From Modicisalibacter luteus DSM 23508 (lineage in GTDB: Bacteria; Pseudomonadota; Gammaproteobacteria; Pseudomonadales; Halomonadaceae), in contig NZ_KB899990.1 of the NCBI RefSeq assembly GCF_000378505.1, positions 310,001-374,000 of the forward strand: a DNA stretch of 64,000 nt. Reading direction: 5' to 3'. The number at the start of each line of letters is the position of its first letter. Positions within the stretch are counted from its first letter, which is position 1. The notes beneath the pieces are model-generated. The model was not told where the DNA came from and ran no database searches. It worked only from the letters and a program-made list of their open reading frames with translations. The translations under genes were made by a program, and so were the position numbers. This document shows positions 1 through 6,000 of this stretch, piece after piece.

Positions 1-940
1 GATCGATGTTGTCGAGTTGGTCGAGCGCAGCGATAGCCTGCTCGACATCGTCGACCACGAAGCCGGAAACCCCCTCCTGCATGACTTCCGGCACGGAACC
101 CTGGCGAAAGGCGATGACCGGGGTGCCGCAGGCCATTGCCTCGATCATGACCAGCCCGAATGGCTCTGGCCAAGTGATAGGAAACAGAAGCGCCTTGGCG
201 TTGCCCAGGAAATCGTTCTTCTCACGCTCTCCGATCTCGCCGATAAAGTCGACCAGGGGATGTGAGAGCAGGGGCCGTACCTTCGTGTTGAAATATTCTT
301 CGTCTACCTGGCTGTCGGTCGGCTTTGCCGCGATCCTGATTGGCGTACCGGTGCGCAGGGCGATTTCAATAGCGGTATGGGGCGCTTTTTCTGGCGAGAA
401 GCGGCCAATGAAGGCGAGGTAATCGCCAGGCGCTTCGTTTAGCCGGTACAGCGTTTCGGGCAAGCCATGGTAGACGGTATCGAGCCAATTGACGTTCTTG
501 AGTGGCAAGCGCTGGTGATTGGAAATCGACACCAGGGGCTCATTGGGGAAGCGCGCGAACAACGGATAGGCGTCTGCTATATCGAGACGACCATGAAGTG
601 TGGTGAGGTGGGGCACGTCGAGATAGCGCAGGGGCAAAAAGTGGGCATGATAATCGGTGTGAAAGTGGATTACGTCGAAATCGCCGGCACGCTGCAGCAC
701 GGTATCGATCTGGGCCAACAGGTGCGAGACACGATCGATGACACTGCTGTCGGTACGCAGCGAACGCTCCCTCAAGGGGACGAGAGTGGCCGATGTCTGT
801 GAGTCGCCGCTGGCGAACAGCGTGACATCATGGCCCAGCGCAACCAACTCCTCGGTGAGATAGGAAACGACACGTTCGGTACCGCCGTACTGTTTGGGGG
901 GAATGGCTTCGGTAAGCGGCGGAACTTGAGCGATCTTCAT
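1..940 (-). CDS. Glycosyltransferase family 4 protein (3' end cut by window)
   Basis: The reading frame starts at the ATG whose complement ends at 940, preceded by a strong GGAGGAA ribosome site, and stays open to the window edge, so the C-terminus is missing. The N-terminus reads MKIAQVPPLTEAIPPKQYGG, followed by GTERVVSYLTEELVALGHDV, a GT-B fold entry typical of family 4 glycosyltransferases. Further on are IGRFSPEKAP, where such enzymes contact the nucleotide-sugar phosphates, and EPFGLVMIEAMACGTPVIA, the conserved C-terminal donor-binding motif with its E-x7-E spacing. About 313 residues are visible. It probably transfers a sugar from an NDP-sugar in the cytoplasm; acceptor and pathway cannot be told. 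It lies downstream of the nir operon on the same strand, but about 295 bases with two hairpins separate them, so it probably has its own promoter. Confidence 0.85.
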   Translation of the reverse strand, partial: MKIAQVPPLTEAIPPKQYGGTERVVSYLTEELVALGHDVTLFASGDSQTSATLVPLRERSLRTDSSVIDRVSHLLAQIDTVLQRAGDFDVIHFHTDYHAHFLPLRYLDVPHLTTLHGRLDIADAYPLFARFPNEPLVSISNHQRLPLKNVNWLDTVYHGLPETLYRLNEAPGDYLAFIGRFSPEKAPHTAIEIALRTGTPIRIAAKPTDSQVDEEYFNTKVRPLLSHPLVDFIGEIGEREKNDFLGNAKALLFPITWPEPFGLVMIEAMACGTPVIAFRQGSVPEVMQEGVSGFVVDDVEQAIAALDQLDNID

Positions 941-1091
941 CCTGAATATTCCTCCGATAAGTCACAACGGAAAAATGCCTACCAGAATGAAGCGAGTGTG
1001 GCAGCGAGCTAGACGGGGTTGCTTCATGCCGCACTCGCGCCTTCGGCGCGGGCAAGCCTGCCGAGGGCGAGCTAAGCAATGAGGGTTCCAG

Positions 1092-1238
1092 ATGAAAAAA
1101 TCAAGAGCGATACGCAGCGAAGCGAAACATGAGCGCTATCTCGCTGCGTATCGGAAGGAGTACATCGTCAGGGCTGAAGAGACACTGCCACACCTGAACA
1201 GCGGTGCACGATTCGGGTGTGGCAGGAGAGGGCACTAA
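1092..1238 (+). CDS. Possible small basic protein, 48 residues
   Basis: An ATG at 1092 with GAGGG seven bases upstream opens a 48-codon frame ending at the TAA at 1236-1238, overlapping the end of nirD by four bases in a convergent arrangement. The predicted peptide is very basic and starts MKKSRAIRSEAKHERYLAAY. I recognise no family. The same stretch contains two inverted repeats that may instead be structures at the end of the nir transcript, so coding is uncertain. Confidence 0.25.
   Translation: MKKSRAIRSEAKHERYLAAYRKEYIVRAEETLPHLNSGARFGCGRRGH
1108..1153 (-). repeat. Perfect 13-bp inverted repeat downstream of nirD
   Basis: CGATACGCAGCGA (1108-1120) is exactly complementary to TCGCTGCGTATCG (1141-1153), with a 20-base spacer. 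On the minus strand the hairpin is followed about ten bases later by six T residues, so it may be a second, distal terminator of the nir operon. Confidence 0.5.
1185..1225 (-). terminator. Probable terminator of the nir operon
   Basis: CTGCCACACCTGAA (1185-1198) pairs with TTCGGGTGTGGCAG (1212-1225): ten perfect pairs plus four more including one wobble. It lies just past the nirD stop. The minus-strand tail is only moderately T-rich. Confidence 0.5.
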
Positions 1239-1621
1239 TGGGACAGCTTGACCATTACCTGGTCGCCGTCGAACCTGACGGGCCAAGTGCGTAGCTTCAC
1301 TGAATCATCCTCTACGCAGCGGCCATCCTTGAGGCGATAGTGCTGCTTGTAGAGCGGTGAGGCCACTACCGGCTCACCTTTTACGTCACCGATGATGCCG
1401 CGAGCGATGACGTTGGCCTTGCCTAGTGGATCGTGATTATCGACGGCGAACAGCTCGGTCTCGTAACCCGGTATGTAGAACAGGGCGACCTGGGCGGGGC
1501 CTGTCTCGGTTTCCAGCCAGGCGGCCACGCCGGAAAACTCGACCAGATCCGCCCAGGTGCACAATGCTTGCCAGTTCACGTCGGTCCCGGTCTTGGATTT
1601 GAGTGCGGTTGCAGTGCTCAT
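1235..1621 (-). CDS. nirD: Assimilatory nitrite reductase small subunit NirD
   Basis: The 128-residue protein matches the small subunit of NADH-dependent nitrite reductase, which has a Rieske-like fold. Family landmarks are WADLVEFSGVAAWLE near the N-terminus, the FAVDNHDPLGKANVIARGII segment and SPLYKQHYRLKDGRCV near the C-terminus. As in other NirD proteins, the cysteine/histidine cluster ligands of true Rieske proteins are absent; only two cysteines (CTWADL and GRCV) are seen, so no iron-sulfur cluster is expected. It ends the minus-strand operon that begins with the NasC-like flavoprotein and nirB, 15 bases behind nirB. With NirB it reduces nitrite to ammonium in the cytoplasm. Confidence 0.93.
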   Translation of the reverse strand: MSTATALKSKTGTDVNWQALCTWADLVEFSGVAAWLETETGPAQVALFYIPGYETELFAVDNHDPLGKANVIARGIIGDVKGEPVVASPLYKQHYRLKDGRCVEDDSVKLRTWPVRFDGDQVMVKLSH

Positions 1622-1636
1622 GGTTCTCTCCTCGAA

Positions 1637-4126
1637 TTAAGCCGGACGCAGCTGGCCGCGCTCTTCCGTCACGATAATGTCCGGATCGGGGCGCTGATCA
1701 TTGACGAAGCTCCGGAAACGCTTGAGTTTCTCCGGGTCCTTGATCGCATTGGCCCACTCGCATTCGTAGTTGTCGATGACGGTCTGCATCTGGCTTTCGA
1801 GGTCCTCGGCCAGGCCCAGACTGTCGTTGATTACCACGTCCTTGATGTAATCGAGGCCGCCCTCGAGATTCTCGCGCCATACCGAGGTGCGTTGCAGACG
1901 GTCGGCGGTGCGCACGTAGAACATCAGGAAGCGGTCGATGTATTTGACCAGTGTCTCGTCATCGAGGTCGGTGGCGAGCAGTTCGGCATGGCGCGGGCGC
2001 ATACCGCCGTTACCACAGACGTAAAGGTTCCAGCCGTTCTCTGTGGCGATCACGCCGACATCCTTGCTCTGTGCCTCGGCACACTCACGGGTACAGCCGG
2101 AAACGGCAAACTTGATCTTGTGCGGTGAACGCAGGCCCTTGTAGCGGTTCTCCAATTGGATCGCCATGCCTACGCTGTCCTGCACGCCGTAGCGGCACCA
2201 GGTGCTGCCGACACAGGACTTCACCGTACGCAGCGATTTGCCATAGGCGTGCCCGGTCTCGAAGCCGGCGTCGATCAATTCTTGCCAGATATCGGGCAGC
2301 TGTTCGAGGCGTGCGCCAAACAGGTCGATGCGCTGACCGCCGGTAATCTTGGTGTAAAGGTCGTACTTCTTGCCCACCTGGCCGAGAACCAGCAGCTTGT
2401 CGGGCGTTATCTCACCCCCCGGAATACGCGGCACGATGGAGTAGGTGCCGTTCTTCTGCATGTTAGCCATGAAGGTGTCGTTGGTGTCCTGCAGCGGCAC
2501 GTGAGCGGCATTGGTAATCGGCTCGTTGAAGCACGAGGCGAGGATCGAGGCCACGGCGGGCTTGCAGATATCGCAGCCCAGGCCGTGCCCATGCTTTTTG
2601 ATCAGCTCGCTGAAGGTCTTGATACCCTCGACACGCACGATGGAGTAGAGCTCCTGGCGAGTGTGGGCGAAGTGTTCGCAGATCGATTGATCGACCTCCA
2701 CGCCGCGGGCTTCTAGCTCGCTATCGACCACGCTCTTGAGCAATGCCGCGCAGCCACCGCAACCGGTGCTGGCCTTGGTCTCGCCCTTGACTGCCGCAAG
2801 ATCGGCAGCGCCGGCGTCGATAGCCGCGCAGATCGCCCCTTTGGTGACGTTGTGGCACGAGCAGATCGAGGCGGTGTCGGGTAGGGCATCGGGCCCCAGT
2901 GTCGGTGCGCCTTCGCTGCTGGGCAGGATCAACGAGGCCGGATCTGCAGGCAGTTCCAGGCCGTTACTGTAGTACTGCATCAGCGTGTCGTAATAGCTGT
3001 TGTCGCCGACCAGCATGGCGCCAAGCAGCTTCTTGCCGTCGCTGGAGACGACCAGCTTACGGTATTCCTGCTTGATCTCGTCGAGGTAGCGGAACATGCG
3101 TGCGCTAGGCGAGCGGTCGCCGTGGGCGTCGCCGATGGCACCGACATCGACCCCCATCAGCTTGAGCTTGGTGCTCATGTCGGCGCCGCGGAAGGTTGTC
3201 TCACCTTCGGTCAGCGTGTCGACCGCCACCTTGGCCATCTGATAGCCGGGGGCGACCAGGCCGAAAATGCTGTTGTTCCACAGCGCACACTCACCGATGG
3301 CCAGGATCGCCGGGTCGCTGGTCAGGCACTTATCATCGATCACGATTCCGCCACGCTCGCCCAGTTCCAGCTTGCAGTCGCGGGCCAGCTCATCGCGCGG
3401 GCGAATCCCCGCCGAGAACACGATCAGGTCGGTTTCGAGCACCTTATCGTCCTGGAACACCATGCGATGGAAGCTGGTCTCGCCATCGACAATCTCTTGG
3501 GTGGCGCGACCGGTAAGCACCTGTACACCCAGATCTTCGATCTTCTCGCGCAGCAGCTCGCCGCCCTCGGTATCGACCTGCATGGGCATCAGGCGCGGGG
3601 CGAATTCCACCACGGCGGTGTCAAGATTGAGGCCGCGCAAGGCATTGGCGGCTTCCAGGCCCAGCAGGCCGCCGCCGACGACGACCCCCGTGTTGGCGTT
3701 TTCGGCAGCCGCACGGATAGCGTCCAGGTCATCCAGCGTACGGTAGACCAGGCAATTTGGGCGGTCCCCGCCGGGAATCGGCGGTACGAAGGGATAAGAG
3801 CCAGTGGCCAGGACCAGGCGATCATAGCTATAGGTTCCTTGGTCACTGATGACTTGGCTGGCATCGCGGTCAATCGCGGTAACGGCTTCGTTCAGGCGCA
3901 GTTCGATGCCGTTGGCGGCATAGAAGTCGGCATCGCACATGGCCAGTGATTGCGCGTCGCGGCCCGCGAAATACTCTGACAGATGCACTCGGTCGTAGGC
4001 ACGGTGACGCTCTTCACCGAAGACGATGATGTCGAAGCGCTCGGTGGCGTTGCGCTCGATCAACTGTTCGACCATGTGGTGGCCGACCATGCCGTTGCCG
4101 ATGACGATCAGACGTTGCTTGCTCAT
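1637..4126 (-). CDS. nirB: Assimilatory nitrite reductase large subunit NirB
   Basis: The 829-residue cytoplasmic enzyme carries out six-electron reduction of nitrite to ammonium with NAD(P)H. Domain order: FAD-binding GNGMVGHH near residue 10, NAD-binding GGGLLGLEAA near 150, then two Bfd-like [2Fe-2S] segments (CSCHNVTKGAI with CGGC, and CDICKP), and a C-terminal sulfite/nitrite reductase half with CVGSTWCRYG and SGCTRECAE, the four cysteines that hold the [4Fe-4S]-siroheme centre. The length is normal. It sits two bases downstream of the NasC-like gene and just upstream of nirD, so the three are one operon. The siroheme need is met by cobA on the divergent strand. Expression is probably controlled by the NasT-type leader at 5423-5528. 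Confidence 0.96.
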   Translation of the reverse strand: MSKQRLIVIGNGMVGHHMVEQLIERNATERFDIIVFGEERHRAYDRVHLSEYFAGRDAQSLAMCDADFYAANGIELRLNEAVTAIDRDASQVISDQGTYSYDRLVLATGSYPFVPPIPGGDRPNCLVYRTLDDLDAIRAAAENANTGVVVGGGLLGLEAANALRGLNLDTAVVEFAPRLMPMQVDTEGGELLREKIEDLGVQVLTGRATQEIVDGETSFHRMVFQDDKVLETDLIVFSAGIRPRDELARDCKLELGERGGIVIDDKCLTSDPAILAIGECALWNNSIFGLVAPGYQMAKVAVDTLTEGETTFRGADMSTKLKLMGVDVGAIGDAHGDRSPSARMFRYLDEIKQEYRKLVVSSDGKKLLGAMLVGDNSYYDTLMQYYSNGLELPADPASLILPSSEGAPTLGPDALPDTASICSCHNVTKGAICAAIDAGAADLAAVKGETKASTGCGGCAALLKSVVDSELEARGVEVDQSICEHFAHTRQELYSIVRVEGIKTFSELIKKHGHGLGCDICKPAVASILASCFNEPITNAAHVPLQDTNDTFMANMQKNGTYSIVPRIPGGEITPDKLLVLGQVGKKYDLYTKITGGQRIDLFGARLEQLPDIWQELIDAGFETGHAYGKSLRTVKSCVGSTWCRYGVQDSVGMAIQLENRYKGLRSPHKIKFAVSGCTRECAEAQSKDVGVIATENGWNLYVCGNGGMRPRHAELLATDLDDETLVKYIDRFLMFYVRTADRLQRTSVWRENLEGGLDYIKDVVINDSLGLAEDLESQMQTVIDNYECEWANAIKDPEKLKRFRSFVNDQRPDPDIIVTEERGQLRPA

Positions 4127-4128
4127 GG

Positions 4129-5400
4129 TTATGCGGCCTCCTCAAGAAGCGGTTTGGCATCGCCGGCGCCGAACAACAGGGCCTGACGACAGACGCCGAG
4201 ATCGCGCCCGGCGAGGGATTGTTCGGAGTACCAGGGGCCGAAAGCGGTGTCGCCGTAGAGGACGGCGCCTTCGATCCGGTTGTCGCGAAGCAGCAGGCGG
4301 CGATAATCGCCTTGCTGCGGGTCGTGGTAGGTCAACACTTCATGCCCCTCGTCGGGCTCGATAGGGCCGAAGGCATATAGCGAAATGCCACTGATCTTGA
4401 GCTTGGTGGCCGTTGGCGCCTCGACATAACCGTCAATGGACTCATGACAGAGTTTGGCGGTCAGCACCTCGACCTGGCGCCAGATTGGTTCGACCAGGCC
4501 GTAGGTCTGGCCTTCGAATTCGCAGCATTCACCGAGCGCATGGATTGCCGGGTCGCTGGTGGTCAGCCAGGGATCCACGACGATGCCGCGTGACGTCGCA
4601 AGGCCTATCCAAGTGCCGAGTTCCGCATTGGGAACGATGCCGGCAGCCACCACCACGCAATCGGCGTCCAGGCGGCAGCCGTCGGCGAGATGCACGGCAC
4701 GTACATAGCCTTGGCCGTCGCCTTCGAGGCCGCTTAGTCGGGCACCCGTGATGACGTTCAGGCCGCGCTTTTCAAGCTCGTCCTGCAGTAATGTGGCGGC
4801 GGTGACGTCGAGTTGACGGTTCATCAGTTGCTGGCTGCGCTGCAGTACCGTGACTTGCATGCCACGCTTGCGCAGACCTTCGGCCGCTTCCAGGCCCAGT
4901 AGTCCCCCCCCGATGACAACGGCATGATTGGTGTGGGCAGTGGCGTTCTGTGCGACATGGGTCAATGCCGCGGCGTCGTCGAGATCGCGAAAGCCATGCA
5001 CGCCGACCAGGCCGATACCCGGCACGCTGGGCATTGCCGGGCGCGAACCGGTAGCCAGCACCAGCCGGTCGTAGGCAATATCTCGGCCGCTATCGGTTAC
5101 AACACGGTGGTGCTTACGGTCCACGTCGATGACCCGCTCACCGAGCACCAGCTCTACGCCAACGTCGGCATACCAGTCCGCGTCGCGCAGGGTCAGGGCC
5201 TGACGCTCGGTTTCTCCCGCCAGCCAGGGCGACAGCAGTATCCGGTTGTAGGCCGGTGAGGGCTCCGCGCCGATTACGGTGATTCGCTGCGGCCGACGCT
5301 CGTGCTTGAGTAGCGCCTCGAGCAGGCGATGACCGGCCATGCCGTTGCCAACAATCACCAGATGCTCGTCGTTGCTTGGTGGTGTCTCGTGAGTCCGCAT
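4129..5400 (-). CDS. NAD(P)H-dependent FAD oxidoreductase, NasC-like electron transfer subunit of nitrate reductase
   Basis: The 423-residue flavoprotein has an N-terminal FAD motif (VIVGNGMAGHRLLEALL), the NAD motif VVIGGGLLGLEAAEGLRKRG near residue 165 and the FAD-contact motif ending in HALGECCEF near 285. It resembles the N-terminal half of NirB and the NADH-FAD subunit (NasC in Klebsiella, NasB in Bacillus) that feeds electrons to assimilatory NasA. Unlike Klebsiella NasC it lacks a C-terminal Bfd-like [2Fe-2S] domain; here that domain is on NasA. It is the first gene of the minus-strand nir operon, two bases ahead of nirB. The start at 5400 has GGGAG twelve bases upstream. A rubredoxin or nitrite-reductase accessory reductase remains possible, but the position favours NasC. 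Confidence 0.8.
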   Translation of the reverse strand: MRTHETPPSNDEHLVIVGNGMAGHRLLEALLKHERRPQRITVIGAEPSPAYNRILLSPWLAGETERQALTLRDADWYADVGVELVLGERVIDVDRKHHRVVTDSGRDIAYDRLVLATGSRPAMPSVPGIGLVGVHGFRDLDDAAALTHVAQNATAHTNHAVVIGGGLLGLEAAEGLRKRGMQVTVLQRSQQLMNRQLDVTAATLLQDELEKRGLNVITGARLSGLEGDGQGYVRAVHLADGCRLDADCVVVAAGIVPNAELGTWIGLATSRGIVVDPWLTTSDPAIHALGECCEFEGQTYGLVEPIWRQVEVLTAKLCHESIDGYVEAPTATKLKISGISLYAFGPIEPDEGHEVLTYHDPQQGDYRRLLLRDNRIEGAVLYGDTAFGPWYSEQSLAGRDLGVCRQALLFGAGDAKPLLEEAA

Positions 5401-5422
5401 GCTGCGTTACTCCCATCAACGA

Positions 5423-5476
5423 AAAGGCGCCTGACGGCGGGAAGACTGCTATGTCTTCGCTCCGTCAGGCGCCTTT
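5423..5476 (-). terminator. Leader terminator/attenuator upstream of the nasC-nirB-nirD operon
   Basis: AAAGGCGCCTGACGG (complement of 5462-5476) pairs perfectly with its partner at 5423-5437. The apex carries a second stem, GAAGAC/GTCTTC, with loop ATAGCA. On the minus strand the stem ends in TTTTCGTT, so it is a convincing intrinsic terminator, placed only 23 bases before the first start codon of the operon. Its 5' arm overlaps the hexaloop hairpin at 5465-5482, which implies alternative structures. Confidence 0.8.
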
Positions 5477-5482
5477 GCCTAA
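5465..5482 (-). promoter_or_regulatory. Candidate NasT (ANTAR) hairpin P2 in the nir leader
   Basis: On the minus strand TTAGGC and GCCTGA form a six-pair stem (one G-T) around the hexaloop AAAGGC, with A at loop position 1 and G at position 4, as known for ANTAR-bound RNAs. The loop and 3' strand are the start of the terminator 5' arm, so the two hairpins exclude each other. Confidence 0.65.
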
Positions 5483-5505
5483 TTCGGTGTTACGTGTGTT
5501 GTCGT

Positions 5506-5528
5506 GTCGGCCACTTCCTGTAATCGAC
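5506..5528 (-). promoter_or_regulatory. Possible NasT (ANTAR) hairpin P1 in the nir leader
   Basis: On the minus strand GTCG-ATT and AGT-GGC-CGAC can enclose the hexaloop ACAGGA (A1, G4), with a three-base bulge. The stem is imperfect and a competing GCCACT/AGTGGC pairing exists, so this half is much less sure than P2. It lies about 23 bases upstream of P2. Confidence 0.35.
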
Positions 5529-5604
5529 TAGTGGCAGCGGGACGTCGATGCCAGTGAATGGCGAATCGGGATCATCGTTGATCCATGTCCTTGCCTAGGT
5601 ATAA

Positions 5605-5619
5605 GCGAATAGCGTGCCA
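5605..5619 (-). promoter_or_regulatory. Sigma-54-type promoter for the nasC-nirB-nirD operon
   Basis: The minus strand reads TGGCAC-GCTAT-TCGCT, with GG and GC exactly ten bases apart. The -24 element is a perfect TGGCAC and the -12 element matches four of five bases of TTGCT. Transcription would start near 5593 and give a leader of about 190 bases holding the ANTAR-like elements. Confidence 0.65.
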
Positions 5620-5724
5620 GTAATATATTCATCTTCTATATCAATGCATTGGAGTTGTGTTGTTATTTTCGGCACCGCCAGAGTGTGCCGTAACGTTCAT
5701 GGTCTGTGCAGACCGAGATGTTTA

Positions 5725-5741
5725 TGCACCAGTGTGGCGCG
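5725..5741 (+). promoter_or_regulatory. NtrC-like binding site between the divergent nitrate operons
   Basis: TGCACCAGTGTGGCGCG matches the NtrC consensus (TGCACCA, three bases, TGGTGCA) at 12 of 14 fixed positions. It lies about 110 bases upstream of the proposed nasA start point and about 130 from that of the nir operon, a normal distance for a shared enhancer. An AT-rich tract (5784-5826) between it and the nasA promoter would suit DNA bending. Confidence 0.55.
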
Positions 5742-5828
5742 ATTCTTTACTGAGGTTGGAGGTAAACGGAGTAGGGGTAGGTAATTTGTTTTTATAAATA
5801 TATGTTTATTATGAGTTATTTTTTTAGA

Positions 5829-5842
5829 GGCGTAATTGTTGC
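5829..5842 (+). promoter_or_regulatory. Candidate sigma-54-type promoter for nasA-cobA
   Basis: GGCGTAATTGTTGC has GG and GC ten bases apart and a good -12 element (TTGCT), but the -24 element is only AGGCGT against TGGCAC. The predicted start near 5853 leaves a leader of about 148 bases containing both hexaloop hairpins. Confidence 0.45.
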
Positions 5843-5878
5843 TCGTTGTATGGGAGGTTATTTTCGACAAGTTCTCAG

Positions 5879-5904
5879 GCGGTTGGCCAATGGCGGCACA
5901 CCGC
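5879..5904 (+). promoter_or_regulatory. Candidate NasT (ANTAR) hairpin P1 in the nasA leader
   Basis: GCGGT-TG-GCC and GGC-AC-ACCGC form a 5+3-pair stem with a 2x2 internal loop around the hexaloop AATGGC (A1, G4). Confidence 0.55.
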
Positions 5905-5938
5905 AGCAAGGAAGAGAACAAAGGCGAACCAACGATTC

Positions 5939-5954
5939 CGGGCAAAGGGGCTCG
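5939..5954 (+). promoter_or_regulatory. Candidate NasT (ANTAR) hairpin P2 in the nasA leader
   Basis: CGGGC and GCTCG form a five-pair stem (one G-T) around the hexaloop AAAGGG (A1, G4). The loop and 3' strand coincide with the 5' arm of the terminator at 5944-5982, so P2 and terminator cannot form together. This is the architecture described for ANTAR antitermination. Confidence 0.65.
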
Positions 5955-5982
5955 ATCCGCACATGGCGGGTCGAGCCCCTTT
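5944..5982 (+). terminator. Leader terminator/attenuator upstream of nasA
   Basis: AAAGGGGCTCGA (5944-5955) pairs with TCGAGCCCCTTT (5971-5982), extended inward by TCCGC/GCGGG to a 17-pair stem with a five-base loop. It ends 18 bases before the nasA ATG; the T-tract is short (TTTCTCCT). Confidence 0.7.
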
Positions 5983-6000
5983 CTCCTATCAGGAGGCGAC

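Noticed and set aside
1433-4364. Long plus-strand open frames opposite nirD, nirB and the NasC-like gene
   Set aside because: They mirror the codon bias of the real minus-strand genes, have no ribosome sites and no recognisable protein content.
5670-5714. Inverted repeats CGGCAC/GTGCCG and GGTCTG/CAGACC near the NtrC-like site
   Set aside because: Real inverted repeats, but the spacing does not fit NtrC and no other regulator can be named.
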